Assembly: GCA_003138515.1 (NCBI GenBank) | Contig: PLGG01000078.1 | Coordinates: 54,894 to 94,821 of the forward strand | Source: Acidobacteriaceae bacterium | GTDB lineage: Bacteria; Acidobacteriota; Terriglobia; Terriglobales; Acidobacteriaceae | DNA length: 39,928 nucleotides | Direction: 5' to 3' | Shown here: positions 1 to 8,421 of the stretch, piece after piece | Position numbering within the stretch: the first letter of the stretch is position 1 | Layout: the number at the start of each line of letters is the position of its first letter | The notes under the pieces: generated by a model | Seen by the model: the letters and a program-made list of their open reading frames with translations, nothing else | Databases searched by the model: none | Told to the model about the DNA's origin: nothing | Translations under genes and position numbers: made by a program

Positions 1-1
1 C

Positions 2-352
2 GAGAAGCTGGGCGAGGAACATCGGATTGAGTTGAGCTACACGTGGGTCAAGCAGGCGTTGCAGGCGGCCGGTCTGGTGAAGCGCAAGGCCAGGCGCGGG
101 GTGCATCGCAAGCGGCGTGAGCGTCGTCCTCTGCCGGGGATGATGTTGCACATCGACGGCAGCCATCATCGGTGGTTTCAGGACGAGCGCTGGCACGACC
201 TGATCGTGATCCTGGATGACGCCGCCAGCGAGATCTATTATGCGCAGTTGGCGCAGGGGGAAACGACCGGCGCGGTGATGGCCGGTCTGCGCGCGGTGTT
301 CGAACAGAAGGGCCTGTTCTGTACGTTGTATTCGGACTGTGGGGCCCATTTC
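2..352 (+). pseudogene. ISNCY (IS1202-group) transposase, truncated remnant
   Basis: The reading frame enters from the left edge of the window (EKLGEEHRIELSYTWVK...), so the 5' end is not visible. The segment LPGMMLHIDGSHHRWF, followed by HDLIVILDDAASEIYYAQL and then LFCTLYSDCGAHF, matches the core of ISNCY/IS1202-group transposases as I know them. The Asp in HIDGS and the Asp in YSDCGAHF would be the first two acidic residues of the DDE catalytic triad. The family motif is usually YSDRGSHF, so R to C is a substitution. After CATTTC (about 352) similarity stops and an unrelated tail runs to a stop at 416-418. The third catalytic acid is therefore absent and the gene is dead. The break coincides with a dispersed repeat (346-373). 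Confidence 0.82.
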
Positions 353-373
353 CGGCGTGTTGCAGGGTGGCTT
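346..373 (+). repeat. 28-bp dispersed repeat, copy 1, at the transposase breakpoint
   Basis: These 28 bases match 25 of 28 positions of 4550-4577, in the same orientation on the other side of the TonB receptor gene. The repeat begins where transposase similarity ends, sharing CCATTTC with it. That suggests a recombination or insertion junction. Only half of the larger element seen at 4528-4637 is recognisable here. Confidence 0.6.
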
Positions 374-485
374 ATTTCGGTGCGGAAGGGAAAAGAGACA
401 CCGCCATTTCCCTATTGAAAGACATTCCCCCAAAATAATATGACTGCGCGGATTTCTTGTATGTGTTTACGGAGAATTGGAGCAA

Positions 486-608
486 TAAATCGGTTTTGCC
501 TTGAATGCTAAGTCGCGGATTATCAGGCAATTGCCTGCTAAATCGGTTTTGTTTCGATCCCGGACTAACTGTGGACGCCAAAAAGTTGCTTGATAAATCG
601 CTTTTTTG
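486..608 (+). repeat. Three direct repeats of a TAAATCGGTTTTG motif
   Basis: The 13-mer TAAATCGGTTTTG occurs at 486-498 and again exactly at 539-551. A variant (TAAATCGCTTTTTTG) lies at 594-608. Start-to-start spacings are 53 and 55 bp, close to five helical turns. The third copy ends 22 bp before the -35 element of the promoter at 631-660. This is what a set of regulator sites would look like, but no regulator is known. The rest of the 342-bp gap between the transposase tail and the receptor gene holds the promoter and leader. I see no gene in it. Confidence 0.45.
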
Positions 609-630
609 CGGGGGGTAATCAACTATTCGA

Positions 631-660
631 TTGACAAAGATTCTTCGCCATGTCTATAGT
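631..660 (+). promoter_or_regulatory. Sigma70-type promoter for the TonB-dependent receptor
   Basis: A perfect -35 hexamer TTGACA (631-636) is separated by 18 bp from a near-consensus -10 TATAGT (655-660). The predicted start is about 667, giving a leader of roughly 94 nt before the ATG at 761. Confidence 0.72.
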
Positions 661-743
661 TCGTGGCGCATATGAGTAGCTGTGTATTAAGCGGCGAAAA
701 TCTGCGGTACTCGGCTCAAGGGTGTATTCAGAGCTGAGACTTT

Positions 744-752
744 AGGAGGAGG
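744..752 (+). promoter_or_regulatory. Strong ribosome binding site deciding the start at 761
   Basis: AGGAGGAGG ends 8 nt before ATG 761. A TTG two codons upstream (755) is only 2 nt from this site, so it is too close to be used. The site therefore fixes the receptor start at 761. Confidence 0.8.
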
Positions 753-760
753 CATTGCAT

Positions 761-3700
761 ATGAGGCAGTGGATTTCGCGCATCAGTATAAGGGGAGCCA
801 TTCTGCGGCTGTTTGCAGTCGCGGCGTTGCTCTTCTTCGCACATCAGGTTACAGCGCAAGGAACGATTCTTGGCACCGTCAGCGACCCTAGCGGCGCCGT
901 GGTTGCGAATGCAAGCGTTAACCTCACAAATCTGGACACGGGCCTGAGCACAACGGTAACTTCCGACGGCGCCGGCCAGTACGTAGTGCCGGATCTGGCG
1001 ATTGGCCGCTACACGATCAAGGTCGCGGCGTCGGGCTTCAAGGTAGCCGAGAAGACCGGGGTGGCGATTCAAGTAGGCGACCGTCTGCGCCTGGATTTCC
1101 CACTGCAGGTAGGAGCCCAGACTCAGACCGTCACTGTCGAGGCGGAGGCCCTCCACCTGCAAACCGATACCGGTGAGGTGAGCAACATGATCACCGGCAC
1201 GGACATCGCGAAGCTGGAGATGAACGGCAGAAGCCTCGTGTCGATGGAGGCGATGGTGCCCGGCGCGGTCAGCCTGCAGGGATCTACACAAGTGCCGTCC
1301 TCGCAGGGCTCTGACGCCGCCGTTGAATTCAATGGCCAGCGTACAAGCCATAACATGTGGTTGATGGACGGCGGCGAAGCCGCGGACCGTGGCGGCGGCG
1401 GCGCTCCTATTGTCTCGCCCTCGCTGGAAGCCATTGCCGAAGCCCGCACCATGACCTCGAACTACAGCCCCGAGTATGGACTGTCTTCGGGCGGGACCAT
1501 CAGCACCACGTTTAAGTCGGGATCCAGGCAGTTCCACGGAGAAGGCTGGGAGTTCTTCCGCAACGACTATCTGGACGCCAAGAACTACTTCAACCCGGGC
1601 AAAGCCGGCGAACTGCGCTACAACATTTTCGGCGCCAACATTGGCGGTCCGGTCAGTTTCCATCCGAACAAGAGCGAGCCCAAGACCTTCTTCTTCTACA
1701 ACCAGGAGTGGAGAAGGTTCGTGAACGCCAGCGGAGTCATCAATCAGCAGGTTCCGTTGAGCAGCTCGTACGGAGGCAACTTTGCCGGCGAGATTCCGGC
1801 GGATGGCACCGACCCCAATACCAATGCGGTCGTTCTGAACTCCGGTTTGCATACGCCGTGCGCCAACCAGTTGTCCGCCGCTCAGGCAGCTAGATTTACA
1901 GGCGCGGGGATGACGTTGAGCACGCCGAACGGGCTGGGCAACTGCGCGATTCCGTCCAAGGGTAGTCCTACTACAGAGCCGGGATTCGTGGCTATGCCCA
2001 CGATTCCCAGCGCGCTGCTAAACGATCAATACGGCAAGGATGCGCAGGTGCTGCTGACGGAAGGGAAGATCTTCCCGGCGCCGAACAATGGCCAGTTTTT
2101 CAATAAGCCGGTCTCCGAGCCGAACGACATTACGGAAGAGCTGGTTCGCATCGATCACAAATTCAGCGACAAATTCTCGGTGTTCGGACACTGGGTGTCA
2201 GAACAGACCCAACAGGGCTACGCTACTGTGATGTGGAGCGGCGACAACGTGCCCACCATTGGCAACACGTTTGGCAATCCGGCGTACAGCGCGGTGATCC
2301 ACTCTACTTACACGATCAATCCCAACCTGGTGAACGAGACTTACTTCAACTACGACTCGAATCAAATCCACATTCTGCCTTTCGCGGCGTATGGCTCCAC
2401 TCTGGCAGCGCCGGCAGACTATACCTATAACCGCGTCTTCACGGGACCGATTCCGGGCAACGTAATGCCGTCCATCGCTCTGCAGAAGCAGACCGGGACC
2501 AATTACAGCCCCAACTGGTCGCCGTGGAACAACATAGCGAGTGACTTCTCCGTCCACGACGATGTCTCCTGGGTGAAGGGCGCGCACCAGTTCAAGTTTG
2601 GTGGGAGCTGGGCGTTCTTTACCAAGACTCAGGATTCATTCTCCGCGGTGGAGGGCAACTTCGGGTTCAATGGTTATTACACCAACTACGACTTTGCCGA
2701 CTTCCTGTTGGGTCTGGCGCAAAACTACAACGAGCCGGCGATCCATCAGGCGGGCATTTGGAACAACATCAGCCCGGCGGTTTACTTTCTCGATAACTGG
2801 CGCGCGACCCCGCGGCTGACCGTGAATCTGGGCCTGCGCTGGGACGGCATCCCGCACACCTACGAAGCAAACAAAAAAACCTCTAACTTCTATCCAAACC
2901 TCTACAACCCTGCCCTTGCAGCCACGTTCACTTCGGCGAACGCCCTCTGCAGCAGCGCGTCCGATCCCGGCTGCACGGCTGCCAGTCCTGGACTGGTTAG
3001 CGGCTCCGGCTCCATTCTCGGCAACAGCCGGTTCTATACGAATGGAATCGGTATCGGCGGCATCACGCCAGGGATCCCCAGAGGATTGGCGAACAGCCAG
3101 AACGGATGGGGTCCGCGTCTCGGCTTCTCTTACGACCTGACGGGACAAGGAAAAACCGTTGTTCGTGGCGGTTTCGGCGTCATGTACGAGCGCGTCCAGG
3201 GCAACGACATGTATAACCTCGCCAACAACGTTCCCACTAACGCCTCAGTCAACTTCAACAACGTCCTGCTCGTCAATCCCAAGACCAGCGCTGCCACCGG
3301 AACCACGCTGACGGCGCCGATCGTTGTGGCCAGCATCCAGGGGATTGAAGCAGACAACTACAAGCCGCCATCGACGACCCAGTACAGCGCTGGAATTCAG
3401 CACCAACTCACCGCCGGCACGATCTTCGATGTGTCGTACGTTGGCACCCTGCTGCGCCACCAGAGCGACGACAGGGATATCAACCTGCCGCCCGTCTCCG
3501 ATCTGCCTGCTCTGATTGCGAGCAGCAGCAACTACAACCTGGATCTTCCGTACGCCGGATTCTCTGGAATCAAGCAGTTCACGAACGAGTCGAACGGCGA
3601 ATACAACGGGCTCCAGGCGAGTGTGCACCTGAATATTCACCAGGATCTACAGGCCCAATTCGGCTACACCTATTCCCACGCTTACGACACCAGCCAAAGC

Positions 3701-4348
3701 AGCGGGAACGGGTTCGATCTGGATAATGTTTCCAACCCCTACGCGGGCTGGAAATTCGATTGGGGTCCGTCGGTCTTCGACCGTCACCAGGTGGCATTTG
3801 TCGAATACGAATGGTCCATGCCGTTCTTCCGTCATTCCACGGACTTGGCCTCAAAGCTACTGGGAGGCTGGGAACTGGCTGGGTCTTCCATCTTCGAGGG
3901 AGGAGCGCCGCTCAACGTCACTCTTGGCGGCAACCAGGGCAGCAACGGCCTGCAAAATGGAACCAACCGGCCGGATCTGGTCGGGACCGTTTACTATCCA
4001 AAACAACGTTCCTCCGCCGGCATGCAGTGGTTCAGCCCGGGCTTCGGGGTGAATAATCCAACCTTCGGGACTCCGGCTGTTGGTTCGTGGGGCAACTTGC
4101 CCTTCGACCAACTGCGTGGCCCGGGTAGTCAAAACTGGAACGTAGCCATGCACAAAATCTTCCGCTTCACGGAACACAGCAACTTCGAGCTCCGCGCGGA
4201 GACGTTCAATATCTTCAACCACCCGCAATGGACAGCGAACGGCAACCAGGGCGGCATCGGAACCAACCTGAACGGAAATAACTTCGGACTGAGCAACGGC
4301 TCGGCCGATCCCAGAGAGTTCCAACTCGCCGGGAAAATCAACTTCTAA
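761..4348 (+). CDS. Oar-like TonB-dependent outer-membrane receptor with CarboxypepD_reg domain
   Basis: This 1,195-aa protein is predicted to take up bulky ligands across the outer membrane, driven by TonB; the substrate is unknown. It has an N-terminal signal peptide (hydrophobic core LRLFAVAALLFFA, cleavage near VTAQ). A carboxypeptidase-regulatory-like beta-sandwich follows at about residues 31-105 (GTVSDPSGAVVANASV..., GRYTIKVAASGF). Next is a plug-like region (MNGRSLVSMEAMVPG, FNGQRTSHNMWLMDGG) and a long beta-barrel that continues to the C-terminus. The last residue is Phe (AGKINF), as expected for barrel assembly. Length and architecture fit the large Acidobacteriota Oar/TonB family, which is far longer than classical siderophore receptors. 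It has its own promoter and a 14-bp terminator hairpin, so it is probably monocistronic. The neighbouring surface and glycan genes suggest a glycan or peptide ligand, but that is inference. Confidence 0.9.
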   Translation: MRQWISRISIRGAILRLFAVAALLFFAHQVTAQGTILGTVSDPSGAVVANASVNLTNLDTGLSTTVTSDGAGQYVVPDLAIGRYTIKVAASGFKVAEKTGVAIQVGDRLRLDFPLQVGAQTQTVTVEAEALHLQTDTGEVSNMITGTDIAKLEMNGRSLVSMEAMVPGAVSLQGSTQVPSSQGSDAAVEFNGQRTSHNMWLMDGGEAADRGGGGAPIVSPSLEAIAEARTMTSNYSPEYGLSSGGTISTTFKSGSRQFHGEGWEFFRNDYLDAKNYFNPGKAGELRYNIFGANIGGPVSFHPNKSEPKTFFFYNQEWRRFVNASGVINQQVPLSSSYGGNFAGEIPADGTDPNTNAVVLNSGLHTPCANQLSAAQAARFTGAGMTLSTPNGLGNCAIPSKGSPTTEPGFVAMPTIPSALLNDQYGKDAQVLLTEGKIFPAPNNGQFFNKPVSEPNDITEELVRIDHKFSDKFSVFGHWVSEQTQQGYATVMWSGDNVPTIGNTFGNPAYSAVIHSTYTINPNLVNETYFNYDSNQIHILPFAAYGSTLAAPADYTYNRVFTGPIPGNVMPSIALQKQTGTNYSPNWSPWNNIASDFSVHDDVSWVKGAHQFKFGGSWAFFTKTQDSFSAVEGNFGFNGYYTNYDFADFLLGLAQNYNEPAIHQAGIWNNISPAVYFLDNWRATPRLTVNLGLRWDGIPHTYEANKKTSNFYPNLYNPALAATFTSANALCSSASDPGCTAASPGLVSGSGSILGNSRFYTNGIGIGGITPGIPRGLANSQNGWGPRLGFSYDLTGQGKTVVRGGFGVMYERVQGNDMYNLANNVPTNASVNFNNVLLVNPKTSAATGTTLTAPIVVASIQGIEADNYKPPSTTQYSAGIQHQLTAGTIFDVSYVGTLLRHQSDDRDINLPPVSDLPALIASSSNYNLDLPYAGFSGIKQFTNESNGEYNGLQASVHLNIHQDLQAQFGYTYSHAYDTSQSSGNGFDLDNVSNPYAGWKFDWGPSVFDRHQVAFVEYEWSMPFFRHSTDLASKLLGGWELAGSSIFEGGAPLNVTLGGNQGSNGLQNGTNRPDLVGTVYYPKQRSSAGMQWFSPGFGVNNPTFGTPAVGSWGNLPFDQLRGPGSQNWNVAMHKIFRFTEHSNFELRAETFNIFNHPQWTANGNQGGIGTNLNGNNFGLSNGSADPREFQLAGKINF

Positions 4349-4371
4349 CCGCGGTTAACACTGCATTCCTT

Positions 4372-4403
4372 GAGGCCCCGCTCCCGACAGGGAGCGGGGC
4401 CTC
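4372..4403 (+). terminator. 14-bp perfect hairpin after the receptor gene
   Basis: The arms GAGGCCCCGCTCCC (4372-4385) and GGGAGCGGGGCCTC (4390-4403) pair perfectly around a GACA loop, 23 nt after the receptor stop. No good U-tract follows, so termination efficiency is uncertain. The hairpin could also serve the opposing minus-strand TPR gene. Confidence 0.7.
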
Positions 4404-4527
4404 TGTACTTGGCCTGCGGTATTCGATCCCCTTGGAAGAGTGCGCTCGTGGCGCGCAAGCAAATCTACGCCTGACCATTCGCCGTCATGGCCGCCATCCT
4501 GTTCGGCTCCAGCTGACGGGCTCTACG

Positions 4528-4637
4528 GCGGTTCTCCTGCAACTATGTGCCATTTCGGGCGTATTTCAGGGTGGCTTTTTCTTGTTGAAAAAGCCACTTG
4601 GCGATTGTGCCTTGGTCTACACCTGCAGGAGAACCGC
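4528..4637. repeat. 110-bp MITE-like element with 14-bp terminal inverted repeats
   Basis: The arms GCGGTTCTCCTGCA (4528-4541) and TGCAGGAGAACCGC (4624-4637) are perfect inverted repeats. They enclose an inner perfect hairpin: GTGGCTTTTTC (4571-4581), a 5-nt loop, GAAAAAGCCAC (4587-4597). The left half (4550-4577) is the partner of the repeat at 346-373. The element sits between two converging genes and ends one base before the TAA of the TPR gene (4639-4641). It could be a non-autonomous mobile element, a REP-type repeat or a bidirectional transcription stop. No transposase gene or clear target duplication is visible. Confidence 0.6.
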
Positions 4638-4638
4638 T

Positions 4639-6330
4639 TTAGGGATGTGCGTCCGTCGCGTCCATATCCGACGATAGCTCGACTTTGCCAGGGACCGGGG
4701 TGAAAATCGGGTCGTCGCCGGCCCAGGGCGCCTGGCATGTTTTTCCCTGCTGGTAGCGAATCAGGTTCTGGCGCAAGGAACGCGCCAGCACGTCTTGGTG
4801 GGAGGCTTCCAACTGCTCGATGACCGCCTGCTGATACGCGGCGGCTTGCTGAAACTGCCCGGCCGCGGCGAGAGCCATGGCCAGAGTGATTCCGACCTCC
4901 AACGGGTTACCTTGCTGATTCCTCACGAGAGTTTCGACAATGCGCAGCGACCGGCCCGGGTCGCGCACGGCCGGATCGGGCGCGGCTGCCAATACTCTCG
5001 CCAGTGCATCGGCGATGTCAGGATCGCTGGGAAGCGCCGCCGCGGCGTCCTCAAGCAGAGTCCGCGCCCGCGCGTACGAACCCGCGTGAACCGCCGCCAT
5101 CGCCTGCATCAAACGGGCAAATCCATTCCGTGGGTCGAGCGAGACAACGATTTCATATTCCCCCTCTGCGTCGGTATCCTTTCCTCTCCGCATGAGGAGA
5201 TTGGCTAGCTGAAAATGAGCCATCACGAGCCCCGGATCCAATTGGACCGCTTGCCGGAGATGGACGATGGCCTCCTCTTCCCTCCGCTCTTGTATCAGCA
5301 AAATGGCGATGTCGTAGTGCGCGGAGGCGCTGCTCGGGTCGAGTTGCAAGGCTTGCGCATATTGCTTGAGAGCATCGTCGCGCTTTCCCTGCCGGGCCAG
5401 AGCGACTCCCAGGTACTCGTAGGCCAGGGGATCGGAGGGGTCGAGACGGACCAACTGATCGTATGCGGAAATGGCGTCGGCAAAACGGCTTTCCCGCATA
5501 GCCGCACCGCCGCGCTGAACCAGGCTAAGCCTACCCTGTTTGAGAAGATTGATCCGGTCGAGCAGCGGATCCTGGATGTCAGGCTCCGTCTCGCCGCGAG
5601 CTCGCAGTTGTTCCTGCGCGTGGGCGAGATCGCCCAGCCCGCGATAAGCCAAGGCCAGTTGATAGTGGACGCTCGAAGCTTTCGGATCGCTGGCTAAAGC
5701 TTCAGTGAAATCCTTCACGGCGTCGTCGTAATGATGCTCAGTCAGGGCCACCTTGCCCAAGCCGGTCAAGGCGGCTGAGGAATGTCGCTGCGCCATTGCT
5801 TTGGTGAAGGAATCTTTGGCCGCGTCGGGATGATCCAGGGTCAGTTCCAGTGCTCCCAAGCGCAGCAGGGCCGGGTTGTAGGTTGAATTGAGCGCAAGGG
5901 CGCGCTGGTAATCGCGCGCCGCCTCCTCGGAATCGCCATTCTTATGGCGTAAATAGCCCTGAAAATAAAACCACTGGAAAGACCGAGAATCGAGGCGAGA
6001 GGCGTTGGTATAGCAAGCCAGCGCAGCATCGTCGAAACCATAGGCTTGGTAGATTTGCCCCAGCGTGCCAAAAGCCGCGGTCAAGCGGGCGCGAGGAGCG
6101 TCGGTTTGCGCCATAGCGGCCGCGAGCACCGCCTGGGAGGCGCGAATCTGGTCCTTGACCGGAGCGTCCACTCCGGCGAGGTCCGGTTGAGGAACTTCGA
6201 TGAGATCGACCTGGCTATTCGCAGGACGCGAAGGCCCGCTCTGCGCCGCACAACCGTCCCAACCGGCGATTGCGCTCGCGGCAACGAACGCGATCGTCAA
6301 CAAAACGGTCCCTTGCCGGATCCCAATCAT
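4639..6330 (-). CDS. Secreted TPR-repeat protein, partner of the CRTAC1-type protein
   Basis: This 563-aa protein begins with a hydrophobic signal (IRQGTVLLTIAFVAASAIAG); GWDGC just after it could be a weak lipobox. About ten tetratricopeptide repeats follow, such as FQGYLRHKNGDSEEAARDYQ, YLGVALARQGKRDDALKQYA and FQLANLLMRRGKDTDAEGEY, ending near residue 500. TPRs form superhelical scaffolds for protein partners; no enzymatic motif is seen. The start is ATG 6330 because it overlaps the stop of the upstream gene as ATGA (6330-6327), the usual sign of translational coupling. In-frame codons up to 6399 lie inside the neighbour and add a non-signal-like tail. It is the second gene of a minus-strand pair. 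Function beyond protein-protein interaction is unknown. Confidence 0.86.
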   Translation of the reverse strand: MIGIRQGTVLLTIAFVAASAIAGWDGCAAQSGPSRPANSQVDLIEVPQPDLAGVDAPVKDQIRASQAVLAAAMAQTDAPRARLTAAFGTLGQIYQAYGFDDAALACYTNASRLDSRSFQWFYFQGYLRHKNGDSEEAARDYQRALALNSTYNPALLRLGALELTLDHPDAAKDSFTKAMAQRHSSAALTGLGKVALTEHHYDDAVKDFTEALASDPKASSVHYQLALAYRGLGDLAHAQEQLRARGETEPDIQDPLLDRINLLKQGRLSLVQRGGAAMRESRFADAISAYDQLVRLDPSDPLAYEYLGVALARQGKRDDALKQYAQALQLDPSSASAHYDIAILLIQERREEEAIVHLRQAVQLDPGLVMAHFQLANLLMRRGKDTDAEGEYEIVVSLDPRNGFARLMQAMAAVHAGSYARARTLLEDAAAALPSDPDIADALARVLAAAPDPAVRDPGRSLRIVETLVRNQQGNPLEVGITLAMALAAAGQFQQAAAYQQAVIEQLEASHQDVLARSLRQNLIRYQQGKTCQAPWAGDDPIFTPVPGKVELSSDMDATDAHP

Positions 6331-8078
6331 GGCGCTGCTATCGTCACGCCGCTCCCCTCTCGCAGCGTAGTGTATCTCCCGAGCGGCAAGCCGGTCCATT
6401 CTTCGACCCTTCCGCTGACCCAGTGGGCCTGCACCTTGGTGATTTCGGGAGCATCGCCCAGCCCGAACACGATGCGGGGGTCGCTAGAGGAACAGTAGCT
6501 TCCGTCTGTATGAACGCGTCGCCAAAGCGGTGACGCGGCGCGGCGAAAGACAGCCACTCGTGTCCCCAGCATATCGCGATGAGATTTGTCTCCCACCATA
6601 CGCAATCCTATCCACGGCTTGCGATGTCCCACGTTGTTGATCAGGAGTCGTGCGGGACCGCTGTTGTTGACCATCACGACGTCGATCCCTCCATCGTTGT
6701 CGATATCGCCGAAGGCTGCGCCGCGGCCCACTTGCAAACTGGAAAATGCGCTTCCGGCGCTGCTGCTGACGTCCTCAAACCTCCCGTTGCCGTTGTTGTG
6801 CAACAAGAGGTTGGGTTCGGCATACGGATACATGCTCCCCTTGCGGGCTTCTTCTTCGATGGCCCGGACCGCTCCGTTGACGATCATCAGATCCAGCCAT
6901 CCATCGTTATCGTAGTCCAGCATCCCGATACTAAATCCCGTGTATCGCTGAGTAGCGCGAGCAAGGCCGCTCTCATAGGACATATCGTCGAACCATCCCT
7001 TGCCGTTGTTGGCAAACAGGTCGGCGTGTTGCCCACCGATGGTGGCCACCACAAGATCTTCGACGCCGTGGCCCAGCAGATCTCCAGCATCCACGCCCAT
7101 GCCGGATTGCGGGTCGCCATCTCGATCCACGGCGCAGCCCGCAATCAGTGCCTCGTTCTTGAAGGTTCCGTCGTGCTGGTTGATCCAAAGTTGGTTGGGG
7201 CGGAGATCGTCGGAGATGAAGATGTCGGGCCAGCCGTCGCCGTTGAAATCCGCGCAGATGGCGCCCATCGAGCCGCTAAACTGAGCGCCGATTCCCGAAC
7301 GGGTGGTCACATCTTCAAACGTGCCATCGCGCCGGTTGCGGAACAGGCGATTGGGCAAAGGACTGAACGCCAGGGGACTGCAATAGTCTGGAGCGCCGCT
7401 GGGTGAGAGACACTTTGGAAGATTGGTAAACCTGAAGTCGAGGTAGTTGGCGACAAACAGATCGAGCCAGCCATCCCGGTCAAAATCGAAGAAGCTGGCG
7501 CAGATGCTCCATCCTGGAACGTCTGTGCCGGATTCCGCAGTGACATCGGTGAAAGTTCCATCGCCGTTGTTGCGCCACATTTGATTGTGGCCGAAATTCG
7601 CGATGTAGAGATCGACCCAACCGTCGTTGTTGAAGTCCGCCGCCGCGACTCCCATGCCGTATCCCTCGGCTCTGATCCCGCATTGCTCCGTCACGTCAAC
7701 GAACTTGAGCGTGCAGGTGCCGTCGGCGTGGCGAACCGAATCGTTGCGGTAGAGCCGGCCGCGCAGCGGTAACTGAGGAGGGTATAGGGTCTGGCTCGAA
7801 CCGAGGGGTCCTAACTGTGTGCCCTGGACCAGGAAGATGTCGAGATCGCCGTCGTTGTCGTAGTCGAAGAGCGCTACGCCGGACCCCATCGTCTCCGGAT
7901 AGTAATGGGAACCCGACGCGCCGTTGAAATGGATAAAATCAATCCCGGCTTCCCTGGTCCGGTCGCTGAAAATTCCCTCGGCCGTGATGGGAAGGGCAGC
8001 GAATCCAAGCGGGGTCTGCAGAGCGGCGGCGGCGGCTCCCAGCTTTACGAAGTCGCGCCGGTTAAAGCGATTCCTCAT
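6327..8078 (-). CDS. Tat-exported CRTAC1-type FG-GAP/VCBS propeller protein with ASPIC/UnbV domain
   Basis: This 583-aa protein starts with a twin-arginine signal (NRRDFVKLGAAAAAL), implying export of a folded protein. Seven calcium-loop-like motifs of integrin FG-GAP type occur in order: DYDNDGDLDIF, DFNNDGWVDLY, DFDRDGWLDLF, DFNGDGWPDIF, a degenerate DLLGHGVEDLV, DYDNDGWLDLM and DIDNDGGIDVV. They fit a seven-bladed beta-propeller. The C-terminal 100 residues (HRKPWIGLRMVG..., GSYCSSSDPRIVFGLG) are an ASPIC/UnbV domain. This order is typical of the CRTAC1 family, which is abundant in Acidobacteriota and biochemically poorly defined. It overlaps the downstream TPR gene by 4 nt. No clear Shine-Dalgarno precedes ATG 8078. 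An extracytoplasmic calcium-dependent binding role is inferred. Confidence 0.88.
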   Translation of the reverse strand: MRNRFNRRDFVKLGAAAAALQTPLGFAALPITAEGIFSDRTREAGIDFIHFNGASGSHYYPETMGSGVALFDYDNDGDLDIFLVQGTQLGPLGSSQTLYPPQLPLRGRLYRNDSVRHADGTCTLKFVDVTEQCGIRAEGYGMGVAAADFNNDGWVDLYIANFGHNQMWRNNGDGTFTDVTAESGTDVPGWSICASFFDFDRDGWLDLFVANYLDFRFTNLPKCLSPSGAPDYCSPLAFSPLPNRLFRNRRDGTFEDVTTRSGIGAQFSGSMGAICADFNGDGWPDIFISDDLRPNQLWINQHDGTFKNEALIAGCAVDRDGDPQSGMGVDAGDLLGHGVEDLVVATIGGQHADLFANNGKGWFDDMSYESGLARATQRYTGFSIGMLDYDNDGWLDLMIVNGAVRAIEEEARKGSMYPYAEPNLLLHNNGNGRFEDVSSSAGSAFSSLQVGRGAAFGDIDNDGGIDVVMVNNSGPARLLINNVGHRKPWIGLRMVGDKSHRDMLGTRVAVFRRAASPLWRRVHTDGSYCSSSDPRIVFGLGDAPEITKVQAHWVSGRVEEWTGLPLGRYTTLREGSGVTIAAP

Positions 8079-8421
8079 TGATGCGATTGCCCCGAAGACA
8101 AGGATGACGGCGCGGATGGATGACCCAATTCTTATTGGCAGGTTAGCATAGTTCGTGGCTGATGGCGATAATCCGGCCTATGAGACAGCATCAGCTTTTT
8201 ACTTCCCAATAACACCTCGACATGGGCGGCAACTTCGGTGCGATGACCGGAGCCTGCGATCCCAGAGACCTCCATCTCCACGGGAAGATCACCATCCAAT
8301 CGCGGCTTTGAACCGTATTGCGGGGCCCTGCTCCCAATCGGAGCTGAGACACTGTCCTTTCGCCGAGTTCGATATTCCTGGGAGACCCGCAGGCGCGCTA
8401 CCATAAGTACATTGCCTGGGA
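8079..8421. other. Divergent intergenic region between two CRTAC1/TPR pairs
   Basis: This 343-bp gap lies between divergent genes and must hold both promoters if the pairs are transcribed outward. I see no convincing -35/-10 pair, no hairpin with a T-run and no gene. Confidence 0.5.

Noticed and set aside
728..1852. Long open frame on the minus strand inside the TonB-receptor gene
   Set aside because: It is antisense to a clearly coding gene. Its composition is Arg/Val/Gly-rich with no domain motif, and it starts and ends without regulatory signals.
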